A DNA stretch of 64,000 nucleotides from Ryuthela nishihirai (taxonomy: Eukaryota > Arthropoda > Arachnida > Araneae > Heptathelidae): positions 1-64,000 of the forward strand of contig JAWZYU010000698.1 of NCBI GenBank assembly GCA_038380435.1. Reading direction: 5' to 3'. Shown here piece after piece: positions 9,458-22,000 of the stretch. The notes beneath the pieces were generated by a model, which searched no databases, had not been told where the DNA came from, and saw only the letters and a program-made list of their open reading frames with translations. The position numbers and the translations under genes were made by a program. Within the stretch, counting starts at the first letter, position 1, and each line of letters starts with the position of its first letter.

Positions 9458-12400
9458 CAAGGGTCTCAACGTGGTTACGCGAAAAATTTTCTGGGGTACG
9501 CCGTGAGAGCTCAAAAGTCGCTAGATCTAGTAACAAAGTCGCTAAGTTGGTATTATTATACTATAACTATAGTTTTATCTATCTGTACAAGGGGTATGCC
9601 ATTTACATATGCATTTCCAGGGGGTACGTGAAGCATAAAAGGTTGACAACCACTGAGGGTACGTGAAGCATAAAAGGTTGAGAACCACTGATATATATGT
9701 TTTATTCCCATTGTTATACTATAACTATAGTTTTATCTATCTATACAAGGGGTACGCCAGTTACATACATATTTGCAGGGGGTACGTGAAGCATAAAAGG
9801 TTGAGAACCACTGATATATATGTTTCATTTTATTCCCATTGTTATATTATAACTATAGATTTATCTATCTATACAAGGGGTACGCCAGTTACATACACAT
9901 TTCCAGGGGGTACGTGAAGCATAAAAGGTTGAGAACCACTGATATATATGTTTTATTCTTATTGTTGTACTATAATTAAAGTTTTATCTATCTATACAAG
10001 GGGTACGCCAGTTACACATTTCCAGGGGGTACGTGAAGCATAAAAGGTTGAGAACCACTGATATATATGTTTTATTCCCATTGTTGTACTATAATTAAAG
10101 TTTTATCTATCTATACAAGGGGTACGCCAGTTACATACACATTTCCAGGGGTTACGTGAAGCATAAAAGGTAGAGAACCACTGATATTATGTTTTATTTT
10201 ATCCCCATTGTTATACTATAACTAGAGTTTTATCTATCTACACAAGGGGTACGCCAGTTACATACCCATTCCCAGGGGGTACGTGAAGCATAAAAGGTTG
10301 AGAACCACTGATATATATGTTTTATTTTATTCCCATTGTTATACTATAACAAGAGATTTATCTATATATACAAGGGGTACGCCAGTTACATACCCATTCC
10401 CAGGGGGTACGTGAAGCATAAAAGGTTGAGAACCACTGATATATATGTTTTATTTTATTCCCATTGTTATACTATAACAATAGATTTATCTATATATACA
10501 AGGGGTACGCCAGTTACATACACATTTCCAGGGGTTACGTGAAGTATAAAAGGTAGAGAACCACTGATATTATGTTTTATTTTATCCCCATTGTTATACT
10601 ATAACTAGAGTTTTATCTATCTACACAAGGGGTACGCCAGTTACATACACATTTCCAGGGGGTACGTGAAGCATAAAAGGTTGAGAACCACTGATATATA
10701 TGTTTTATTTTATTCCCACTGTTATACTATAGCTAGAGTTTTATCTATCTATACAAGGGGTACGCCAGTTACATACACAATTCCAGGGGGTACGTCAAGC
10801 ATAAAAGATTGAGAACAACTGATATATATGTTTTATTCCCATTGTTATACTATAACTATAGTTTTATCTATCTATACAAGGGGTATGCCAGTTACATACA
10901 CATTTCCAGGGGGTACGTGAAGCATAAAAGGTTGAGAACCACTGATATATATGTTTTATTCCCATTGTTGTACTATAATTAAAGTTTTATCTATCTATAC
11001 AAGGGGTACGCCAGTTACATACACATTTCCAGGGGGTACGTGAAGCATAAAAGGTTGAGAACCACTGATATATATGTTTTATTCCCATTGTTGTACTATA
11101 ATTAAAGTTTTATCTATCTATACAAGGGGTACGCCAGTTACATACACATTTCCAGGGGTTACGTGAAGCATAAAAGGTCGAGAACCACTGATATTATGTT
11201 TTATTTTATTCCCATTGTTATACTATAACTATAGTTTTATCTATCTACACAAGGGGTACGCCAGTTACATACACATTTCCAGGGGTACGTGAAGCATAAA
11301 AGGTTGAGAACCACTGATATATATGTTTTATTTTATCCCCATTGTTATACTATAACTAGAGTTTTATCTATCTACACAAGGGGTACGCCAGTTACATACA
11401 CATTTCCAGGGGGTACGTGAAGCATAAAAGGTTGAGAACCACTGATATATATGTTTTATTTTATTCCCACTGTTATACTATAGCTAGAGTTTTATCTATC
11501 TATACAAGGGGTACGCCAGTTACATACACAATTCCAGGGGGTACGTCAAGCATAAAGATTGAGAACAACTGATATATATGTTTTATTCCCATTGTTATAC
11601 TATAACTATAGTTTTATCTATCTATACAAGGGGTATGCCAGTTACATACACATTTCCAGGGGGTACGTGAAGCATAAAAGGTTGAGAACCACTGATATAT
11701 ATGTTTTATTCCCATTGTTGTACTATAATTAAAGTTTTATCTATCTATACAAGGGGTACGCCAGTTACATACACATTTCCAGGGGGTACGTGAAGCATAA
11801 AAGGTTGAGAACCACTGATATATATGTTTTATTCCCATTGTTGTACTATAATTAAAGTTTTATCTATCTATACAAGGGGTACGCCAGTTACATACACATT
11901 TCCAGGGGTTACGTGAAGCATAAAAGGTCGAGAACCACTGATATTATGTTTTATTTTATTCCCATTGTTATACTATAACTATAGTTTTATCTATCTACAC
12001 AAGGGGTACGCCAGTTACATACACATTTCCAGGAGTACGTGAAGCATAAAAGGTTGAGAACCACTGATATTATGTTTTATTTTATTCCCATTGTTATACT
12101 ATAACTATAGTTTTATCTATCTACACAAGGGGTACGCCAGTTACATACACATTTCCAGGGGGTACGTGAAGCATAAAAGGTTGAGAATCACTGATATATA
12201 TGTTTTATTTTATTCCCATTCTTATACTATAAATATATTATCTATATATACAAGGGGTACGCCAGTACACACACATTTCCAGGGGGTACTTGAATCATAA
12301 AATGTTCAGAACTACTGATATATATGTTTTATTTTATTCCCATTTTTACACTATAACTATAGTTTTATTTATTTACACAAGGGGTACGCCAGTTTCATAC

Positions 12401-13201
12401 ACATTTCCCTGGGGTACGTGAAGCATAAAAGGTTGAGAAACACTGATATATATGTTTTATTCCCATTGTTATACTATATCTATAGTTTTATCTACCTATA
12501 AAAGGGGTACGCCAGTTACATACACATTTCCAGGGGGTACGTGAAGCATAAAAGGTTGAGAATCACTGATATATGTTTTATTTTATTCCCATTGTTATAC
12601 TATAACTATAGTTTTATCTATCTATACAAGGGATACGCCAGTTACATACACATTTCCAGGGGGTACGTGAAGCATAAAAGGTTGAGAAACACTGATATTT
12701 ATGTTTTATTCCCATTGTTATACTATATCTATAGTTTTATCTACCTATAAAAGGGGTACGCCAGTTACATACACATTTCCAGGGGGTACGTGAAGCATAA
12801 AAGTTTGAGAATCACTGATATATATGTTTTATTTTATTCCCATTGTTATACTATAACTATAGATTTTTCTATCTATACAAAGGGTACGCCAGTTACATAC
12901 ACATTTCCAGGGGGTACGTGAAACATAAAATGTTGAGAACCACTGATATATATGTTTTATTTTATTCCCATTGTTATACTATAACTATAGATTTTTCTAT
13001 CTATACAAAGGGTACGCCAGTTACATACACATTTCCAGGGGGTACGTGAAACATAAAATGTTGAGAACCACTGATATATATGTTTTATTTTATTCCCATT
13101 GTTATACTATAACTATAGATTTTTCTATCTATACAAAGGGTACGCCAGTTACATACACATTTCCAGGGGGTACGTGAAGCATAAAAGGTTGAGAACCCCT
13201 G
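9458..13201 (+). mobile_element. hAT-like non-autonomous element made of a 120-128-bp array (copy 1)
   Basis: The left end (about 9458-9550) matches the left end of the larger element at 16043: a GTCTCAAC terminus, GGGGTACGCCGTGAGAGCTC, then GATCTAGTAACAAAG. About 29 tandem units of 120-128 bp follow, each ending in TTGAGAACCACTG; the last ends GTTGAGAACCCCTG at 13201. The termini are inverted repeats of the (C/T)AGNGGTTCTCAAC type typical of hAT elements. There is no transposase. I see no 8-bp target duplication (ATCTAGAG on the left, ATAAAAGG on the right), so an end may be damaged. Short in-phase open frames inside the units are spurious. Confidence 0.8.
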
Positions 13202-13292
13202 ATAAAAGGAAGGCAGCGAGAGACATATTATAACTTCAAATATTTCGCAAAATATGATTGTGCTATCATTTTTTTCTTCTGTTTCATTTTAG

Positions 13293-13405
13293 AATACTTG
13301 GATTTCGAAGAGCCCCTCCCGTGGTTGGAAGATTGTTGAATATAACCTCAGAGATCTACGCTTTAGCAGATGGACTCTTGCTGAAGACGTTCTTCATTTC
13401 GCCAG
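13293..13405 (+). CDS. FAM20C: FAM20C-like kinase, exon D
   Basis: A 113-nt exon between the acceptor TTTCATTTTAG and the donor GTAAAG. It encodes ILGFRRAPPVVGRLLNITSE followed by IYALADGLLLKTFFISP. The FRRxPPVxGR and TFFISP strings are family hallmarks; NIT is an N-glycosylation sequon, as expected for a Golgi/secreted protein. The phase joins exon C (two bases) and exon E (one base). It starts only 91 bp after the 3.7-kb repeat array, so the array lies right at the 3' splice-site region of this intron. Confidence 0.95.
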
Positions 13406-13660
13406 GTAAAGAAAACTGCCTATGCAAAAGATTTTGGACTACGATATCTTCGGTACAGAACCATCATCGTTGTAGCAAAGAGAATTGATCACTTCGCCAG
13501 AAAAACGCCATAATAATAAGAAGATCACCATCGAGAAACAACCATATTCTTAGTAATAAGCAAACACCAATCACCATCATTGTCAAACCGCGTTTTAAAG
13601 ACATTACAGGATGTAGAATCATTGTGATTACAGAACCACCTTCTTAGTACGATTACAAGG

Positions 13661-14213
13661 TTGGGTTGTTTTACTTCTGAGCGGCACTTTTTTGCACACC
13701 ATGGGCTAAATGGCCAGGTCACATGAACCCCGAAGGCTCAGAGAAGGTTGGGGGAGGGGACCCACTGGAACAGCTGTTGGGAGACAGATGGTAGCCTCCC
13801 GTCAAGGCCATCCAGCGTGTTCTTTAACTTTGTGTTGTTTTACCTCTGAGCGGCACTTTTTTGTACACCATGGGTTGAATGGCCAGGTAACAAGGACCCC
13901 AAAGACTCATAGAAGGTTGGGGCAGGGGACCCACTGGAATAGCTGTTGGGAGACAGATGGTAGCCTGCAGTCAAGTCCATCCAGCGTGTTCTTTAACGTG
14001 CACAGGGTATGGCTCTCCCGCACACGGGACCACGGCTTAACGTCCCATCCGACGGACGGCGGCCTTTCCAAGCCCATCTATGTCCCCTACTGACCGTGGG
14101 CAGGGCGGGGAATTTTTGCGGAGATAAATCTCAACGCTAACCCAGCTGGGATTCGAACCTGGGAACTACAGATTACGAGCCTGGCGCGCTACCGACTGAG
14201 CCACCGTCGCCCC
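13661..14213 (-). mobile_element. SINE-1 copy, two tail units
   Basis: Antisense copy with two tail units, body (about 14005-14130) and a full tRNA-like head to 14213. The box B antisense reads GGGATTCGAACC. No clear flanking duplication was seen. Confidence 0.88.
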
Positions 14214-14503
14214 AGGGACGATGTGAAGTAATTGCCTGAGAGTGCGAGTGCGGAAAGTAACGAGCTCTGTGTCGAATAAAACTTGTGACGCTGGAAGTGT
14301 CGTAGGCTGTGAAAAATTGATCCCGCCCTGTTTTCTCCCCCCCCCCCCCACCTAAAAACGGGAAATCTGAAAGTCATTCTACCATACCATCGGAACGCGA
14401 GCCCTACAGTTACGAATTTGGTGTCAAATGAAAGCTCCTATAATGACGGTCGTAGACTATTTCGAATTTCGCCCCAATCATATATAGAAACTAACTGAGC
14501 TAT

Positions 14504-14710
14504 CCGTCCCGTGGCTGAGTGGTTAGCGCGCTTGGCTACTGATCTAAGGGACCTGGGTTCGAGCCCCGGTTATGACATGTATGTTGGGGTTGTTTTCTGC
14601 TGAGGTCCTGCCAACCTCACAGGTCTTCTACTTTGGCATATAAACTGACAGGCTCTTGTCAGACCTCTGTGGCAAGCAGCTGCTTGAGGGGGTATTTATT
14701 TATTTATTTG
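14504..14710 (+). mobile_element. tRNA-derived SINE-2
   Basis: Head with CCGTGGCTGAGTGGTTAGCG (box A) and GGGTTCGAGCCCC (box B), body with TGGCATATAAACTGACAGGC, and a tail with AAGCAGCTGCTTGAGGGGGTA followed by a TTTA microsatellite. The same layout occurs at 15201 and, in antisense, at 1211. Confidence 0.85.
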
Positions 14711-14723
14711 GTTTTTTTGGGGG

Positions 14724-15105
14724 GGGGCTGAGTTCGCTCAGTCGGTAGCGCGCCAGACTCGTAATCTGTAGTTCCCAGGTTTGAGTCCCAGCTGGGTCAG
14801 CGTTGAGATTTATCTCCGCAAAACTCCCCGCCCTACTCACGGTCATTAGGGGACACCGATGGCTTGGAAAGACCGTCGTCCGTCGGATGGGACGTTAAGC
14901 CGTGGCCCCGTGTGCGGGAGAGCCATACCCTGTGCACGTTAAAGAACACGCTGGATGGCCTTGACGGGAGGCTACCATCTGTCTCCCAACAGCTGTTCCA
15001 GTGGGTCCCCTTCCCCACCCTTCTCTGAGACTTCGGGTCCATGTGACCTGGCCATTTAGCCCATGGTGTGCAAAAAAGTGCCGCTCAGAGGTGAAACAAC
15101 CCAAC
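14724..15105 (+). mobile_element. SINE-1 copy, one tail unit
   Basis: A head (box A CGCTCAGTCGGTAGCG; box B GGTTTGAGTCC, one change from consensus), body and a single tail unit ending AACCCAAC. It sits in TATTTATTT-rich DNA that is present on both sides, compatible with a target duplication within the tail microsatellite of the preceding SINE-2. Confidence 0.88.
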
Positions 15106-15123
15106 CCTATTTATTTTTTTTAA

Positions 15124-15956
15124 CTGAGCTAAATATTCCTCAGTAATTTATAAATAAAATGTGGGAGGGGCGGATTTTCGCGGGATCAACTTTAAAGGGT
15201 CGTACCCGTGGCCGAGTGGTTAGCACGCTTGGCTACTGATTTAAGAGACATGGGTTCGAGCCCCGGTATTAGGCATGGATGTGTGTGTCGTTTTTCTGCC
15301 GAGGTTCTGCCATCCTCTCAGATCTCCTACTGTGGCATATAAACTGACAGGCTCCTGTCAAGCAGCTGCTTGAGGGGGTATTTATTTCTCTGTGGCAAGC
15401 AGCTGTTTGCCACAGAGTATTCATTATTTTTCATGTATTTTTCTGAGTTTCACGTATTTTTCTGTGCTCAAGCAGCTGCTTGAGGGGGTATTTATTTATT
15501 TATCTCAAATTAAAGCTTGTGATATCTCCAATGTCGTGATCTACCAAACGTAACATCAAAATGTATTCGATGTTTATGAGTCGTATATCAAATGTTTTGA
15601 AGGAAGGTGTTTTTAGTGACAACAAGAACGGAAATTTAAAAAAATACCTATCTACCAACAGGTCCTTAAAAAGTAGACGATAAAACCTAAATCATATCTA
15701 TGGTGCAATCGATCACTGAGTTTGTATTCACTTCAAAGGAAGATAGGTCGCCGAATTACCCACTCGACAAGATTGGCGGCGACCTACATTCCTTTGATGT
15801 GAACACGAATTCAGTGACCGATTGCAGCATCGATATGATTTAGGTATATTTTCTACTTTTTAAGGCCCATAAGGGAAGATATTTATTTTAAAATTTTTTT
15901 AATTTAATACTTTTATGATCGCTGAACCCTACGTTACTGAGGAATATTTAGTTCAG
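15124..15956. mobile_element. Foldback/MITE-like element with nested SINE-2
   Basis: The outer ends are inverted repeats: CTGAGCTAAATATTCCTCAG at 15124-15143 and its near-complement at 15934-15956 (22 of 23 positions over the full length). Inside, 15686-15753 and 15777-15844 form a second imperfect inverted repeat of about 68 bp, extended outward by a shared CCTTAAAAAGTAGA block. No transposase is visible. The SINE-2 at 15201 interrupts the left part. I could not find a flanking duplication, so the superfamily is open. Confidence 0.6.
15201..15388 (+). mobile_element. tRNA-derived SINE-2 inside the foldback element
   Basis: Head GTGGCCGAGTGGTTAGCACG and GGGTTCGAGCCCC, body with TGGCATATAAACTGACAGG, tail AAGCAGCTGCTTGAGGGGGTA then TTTATTT. 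It is followed by a hairpin (15388-15417) and a second detached copy of the tail at about 15468-15505, suggesting a partial tail duplication or a truncated second insertion. Confidence 0.82.
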
Positions 15957-16034
15957 ATTCTATTAGTGGCGAAAGGTGGTTCGCCACTATTGATGATTAG
16001 ATGGTTATGATGATAAGATGGCTACCCGAACTTC

Positions 16035-16042
16035 TTATAGAG
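16035..16042 (+). repeat. Left 8-bp target-site duplication TTATAGAG
   Basis: TTATAGAG here abuts the left end TAGGGGTTCTCAAC of the large element; the identical 8-mer abuts its right end at 34410-34417. Eight bases is the hAT superfamily target length. Confidence 0.9.
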
Positions 16043-19000
16043 TAGGGGTTCTCAACTGAGTAGGGGTACGCGGTAAATTTTTTGGGGTGCGCCGTGAGAG
16101 CTCAAAAACTGCTTGATCTAGTAACAAAGCCAGTGTTTTATTTTATTCCCATTGTTATACTATAACTATAGTTTTATCTACCTATACAAGGGGTACGCCA
16201 GTTACATACACATTTCCAGGGGGCACGTGAAGCATAAAAGGTTGAGAACCACTGATATATATGTTTTATTTTCTTCCCATTGTTATACTATAACTATAGT
16301 TTTATCTATCTATACAAGGGGTACGCCAGTTACATACACATTTCCAGGGGGTACGTTAAGCATAAAAGGTTGAGAACCACTGATATATGTGTTTTATTTT
16401 ATTCCCATTGTTATACTATAACTATAGTTTTAACTATCTATACAAGGGGTACGCCAGTTACATACACATTTCCAGGGGGTATGTGAAGCATAAAAGGTTG
16501 AGAACCACTGATATATATCTTTTATTTTATTCCCATCGTTATACTTTAACTATAGTTTTATCTATCTATACAAGGGGTATGCCAGTTACATACACATTTC
16601 CAGGGGGTTCGTGAAGCATAAAAGGTTGAGAACCACTGATATATATATGTTTTATTTTATTCCCATTGTTATACTATAATTATAGTTTTATCTATCTATA
16701 CTAGGGATACACTAGTTACATACACATTTCCAGGGGGTACGTGAAGCATAAACGTTGAGAACCACTGATATATATGTTTTATTTTATTCCCATTGTTATA
16801 CAATAACTATAGTTTTATCTATCTATACAAGGGGTACGCCAGTTACATACTCATTTCCAGGGGGTACGTGAAGCATAAAATGTCGAGAACCAGTGATATA
16901 TAGTTTTATTTCATTTCCATTGTTATACTATAATTATAGTTTTATCTATCTATACTAGGGGTACGCAAGTTACATACACATTTCCAGGGGGTACGTGAAG
17001 CATAAAACGTTGAGAACTACTGATATATATGTTTTATTTTATTCCAATTGTTATACAATAACAGAGTTTTATCTATCTATACAAGGGGTACGCCAGTTAC
17101 ATACTCATTTCCAGGGGGTACGTGAAGCATAAAATATCGAGAACCACTGATATATACGTTTTATTTCATTTCCATTTTGTATACTATAATGTATAGTTTT
17201 ATCTATCTATACTAGGGGTACGGCAGTTACATACACATTTCCAGGGGGTACGTGAAGCATAAAATGTTCAGAACCACTGATATATATGTTTTATTTTATC
17301 CAATTGTTCTACTATAACTATAGTTTTTTCTATCTTTACAAGGGATACGCCAGTTACAAACACATTTCCAGGTTGTACGTGAAGCATAAAAGGTTGAGAA
17401 CTACTGATATATATATATGTTTTATTTTATTCCCATTGTTATACTATAACTAAGTTTTATCTATCTTTACAAGGGGGTTCGCCAGTTACATACACATTTC
17501 AGGGGGTACGTGAAGCATAAAACGTTGAGAACCACAGATATATATGTTTTATTTTATTCCTATTGTTATACTTTAACTATAGTTTTATCTATCTATAAAA
17601 GGGGTACGCCAGTTACATACACATTTCCAGGGGGTTCGTGAAGCATAAAAGGTTGAGAACCACTGATATATATGTTTTATTTTATTCCCATTGTTATACT
17701 ATAACTATAGTTTTATCTATCTATACAAGGGGTACGCCAGTTACATACTAATTTCCAGGTGGTACGTGAAGCATAAAACGTTGAGAACCACTGATATATG
17801 TTTTATTTTATTCCCATTGTTATAATATAACTATAGTTTTAACTATCTATACAAGGGGTACGCCAGTTACATACACATTTCCAGGGGGTACGTGAAGCAT
17901 AAAACGTTGAGAACCACAGATATATATGTTTTATTTTATTCCCATTGTTATACTTTAACTATAGTTTTATCTATCTATACAAGGGGTATGCCAGTTACAT
18001 ACACATTTCCAGGGGGTACGTGAAGCATAAAAGTTTGAGAACCACTGATATATATGTTTTATTTTATTCCCATTGTTATACTTTAACTATAGTTTTATCT
18101 ATCTATACAAGGGGTATGCCAGTTACATACACATTTCCAGGAGGTTCGTGAAGCATAAAAGTTTGAGAACCACTGATATATGTGTTTTATTTTATTCCCA
18201 TTGTTATACTATAACTATAGTTTTATCTATCTATACAAGGGGTACGCCAGTTACATACACATTTCCAGGGGGTACGTGAAGCATAAAAGGTTGAGAACCA
18301 CAGATATATATGTTTTATTTTATTCCCATTGTTATACTATAACTATAGTTTTATCTATCTATACAAGGGGTATGCCAGTTACATACACATTTCCAGGGGG
18401 TACGTGAAGTATAAAAGGTTGAGAACCACTGATATATATGTTTTATTTTATTCCCATTGTTATACTATAATTATAGTTTTATCTATCTATACTAGGGTTA
18501 CGCCAGTTACATATACATTTCCAGGGCGTACGTGAAGCATAAAACGTTGAGAACGACTGATATATATGTTTTATTTTATTCCCATTGTTATAAAATAACT
18601 ATAGTTTTATCTATCTATACAAGGGGTACGCCACTTACATACACATTTCCAGGGGGTTCGTGAAGCATAAAAGGTTGAGAACCACTGATATATATGTTTT
18701 ATTTTATTCCCATTGTTATACTATAATTAGAGTTTTATCTATCTATAAAAGGGGTACGCCAGTTACATATACATTTCCAGGGGGTACGTGAAGCATAAAA
18801 CGTTGAGAACCACTGATATATATGTTTTATTTTATTCCCATTGTTATACTATAACTATAGTTTTATCTATCTGTAAAAGGGGTATGCCAGTTACATACAC
18901 ATTTCCAGGGGGTTCGTGAAGCATAAAAGGTTGAGAACCACTGATATATATGTTTTATTTTATTCCCATTGTTATACTATAATTATAGTTTTATCTATCT

Positions 19001-22000
19001 ATACTAGGGATACACTAGTTACATACACATTTCCAAGGGGTACGTGAAGCATAAAACGTTGAGAACCACTGATATATATGTTTTATTTTATTCCCATTGT
19101 TATACAATAACTATAGTTTTATCTATCTATACAAGGGGTACGCCAGTTACATACTCATTTCCAGGGGGTACGTGAAGCATAAAATGTCGAGAACCACTGA
19201 TATATATGCTTTATTTTATTCCCATTGTTATACTATAACTATAGTTTTATCTATCTATACAAGGGGTACGCCAGTTACATACTAATTTCCAGGTGGTACG
19301 TGAAGCACAAAACGTTGAGAACCACTGATATATGTTTTATTTTATTCCCATTGTTATACTATAACTATAGTTTTATCTGTCTATACAAGGGGTACGCCAG
19401 TTACATACTCATTTCCAGGGGGTACGTGAAGCATAAAAGGTTGAGAACCACTGATATATATATGTTTTATTTTATTCCCATTGTTATACTATAACTATAG
19501 TTTTATCTATCTATACAAGGGGTACGCCAGTTACATACACATTTCCAGAGGGTACGTTAAGCATAAAAGGTTGAGAACCACTGATATATGTGTTTTATTT
19601 TATTCCCATTGTTATACTATAACTATTGTTTTATCTATCTATACAAGGGGTACGCCAGTTAGATACACATTTCCAGGGGGTACGTGAAGCATAAAAGGTT
19701 GAGAACCACAGATATATATGTTTTATTTTATTCCCATTGTTATACTTTAACTATAGTTTTATCTATCTATACAAGGGGTATGCCAGTTACATACACATTT
19801 CCAGGGGGTACGTGAAGCATAAAATGTTGAGAACCACTGATATATATGTTTTATTTTATTCCCATTGTTATACTATAATTATACTTTTATCTATCTATAC
19901 TAGGGGTACGCCAGTTACATATACATTTCCAGGGGGTACGTGAAGCATAAAAAGTTGAGAACCACTGATATATATGTTTTATTTTATTCCCATTGTTATA
20001 CTATAACTATAGTTTTAACTATCTATACAAGGGGTACGCCAGTTACATACACATTTCGAGGGGGTACGTGAAGCATAAAAGTTTGAGAACCACAGATATA
20101 TATGTTTTATTTTATTCCTATTGTTATACTTTAACTATAGTTTTATCTATCTATAAAAGGGGTACGCCAGTTACATACACATTTCCAGGGGGTTCGTGAA
20201 GCATAAAAGGTTGAGAACCACTGATATATATGTTTTATTTTATTCCCATTGTTATACTATAACTATAGTTTTATCTATCTATACAAGGGGTACGCCAGTT
20301 ACATACTAATTTCCAGGTGGTACGTGAAGCATAAAACGTTGAGAACCACTGATATATGTTTTATTTTATTCCCATTGTTATAATATAACTATAGTTTTAT
20401 CTGTCTATACAAGGGGTACACCAGTTACATACTCATTTCCAGGTGGTACGTGAAGCATAAAAGTTTGAGAACCACTGATATATATGTTTTATTTTATTCC
20501 CATTGTTATACTTTAACTATAGTTTTATCTATCTATACAAGGGGTATGCCAGTTACATACACATTTCCAGGGGGTACGTGAAGCATAAAAGGTTGAGAAC
20601 CACTGATATATGTGTTTTATTTTATTCCCATTGTTATACTATAACTATAGTTTTATCTATCTATACAAGGGGTACGCCAGTTACATACACATTTCCAGGG
20701 GGTACGTGAAGCATAAAAGGTTGAGAACCACAGATATATATGTTTTATTTTATTCCCATTGTTATACTATAACTATAGTTTTATCTATCTATACAAGGGG
20801 TATGCCAGTTACATACACATTTCCAGGGGGTACGTGAAGTATAAAAGGTTGAGAACCACTGATATATATGTTTTATTTTATTCCCATTGTTATACTATAA
20901 TTATAGTTTTATCTATCTATACTAGGGGTACGCCAGTTACATACACATTTCCAGGGGGTACGTGAAGCATAAAACGTTGAGAACCACTGATATATATGTT
21001 TTATTTTATTCCCATTGTTATACAATAACTATAGTTTTATCTATCTATACAAGGGGTACGCCACTTACATACACATTTCCAGGGGGTTCGTGAAGCATAA
21101 AAGGTTGAGAACCACTGATATATATGTTTTATTTTATTCCCATTGTTATACTATAATTATAGTTTTATCTATCTATAAAAGGGGTACGCCAGTTACATAT
21201 ACATTTCCAGGGGGTACGTGAAGCATAAAACGTTGAGAACCACTGATATATATGTTTTATTTTTTTCCCATTGTTATACTATAACTATAGTTTTATCTAT
21301 CTGTAAAAGGGGTATGCCAGTTACATACACATTTCCAGGGGGTTCGTGAAGCATAAAGGTTGAGAACCACTGATATATACTCATTTCCAGGGGGTACGTG
21401 AAGCATAAAAGATCGAGAACCAGTGATATATATGTTTTATTTCATTTCCATTGTTATACTATAATTATAGTTTTATCTATCTATACTAGGGGTACGCCAG
21501 TTACATACACATTTCCAGGGGGTACGTGAAGCATAAAACGTTGAGAACTACTGATATATATGTTTTATTTTATTCCAATTGTTATACAATAACCAGAGTT
21601 TTATCTATCTATACAAGGGGTACGCCAGTTACATACTCATTTCCAGGGGGTACGTGAAGCATAAAATATCGAGAACCACTGATATACACGTTTTATTTCA
21701 TTTCCATTGTTATACTATAATTATAGTTTTATCTATCTATACTAGGGGTACGCCAGTTACATACACATTTCCAGGGGGTACGTGAAGCATAAAATGTTCA
21801 GAACCACTGATATATATGTTTTATTTTATTCCCATTGTTCTACTATAACTATAGTTTTATCTATCTTTACAAGGGATACGCCAGTTACAAACACATTTCC
21901 AGGGGGTACGTGAAGCATAAAAGGTTGAGAACCACTGATATATATGTTTTATTGTACTCCCATTGTTATACTATAACTGTAGTTTTATCTATCTATAAAA

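Noticed and set aside
453..15105. Open frames such as MARSHGPRRLREGWGRGPTG in many places
   Set aside because: They recur with the 169-bp SINE tail unit on whichever strand it lies and have no conserved full-length product.
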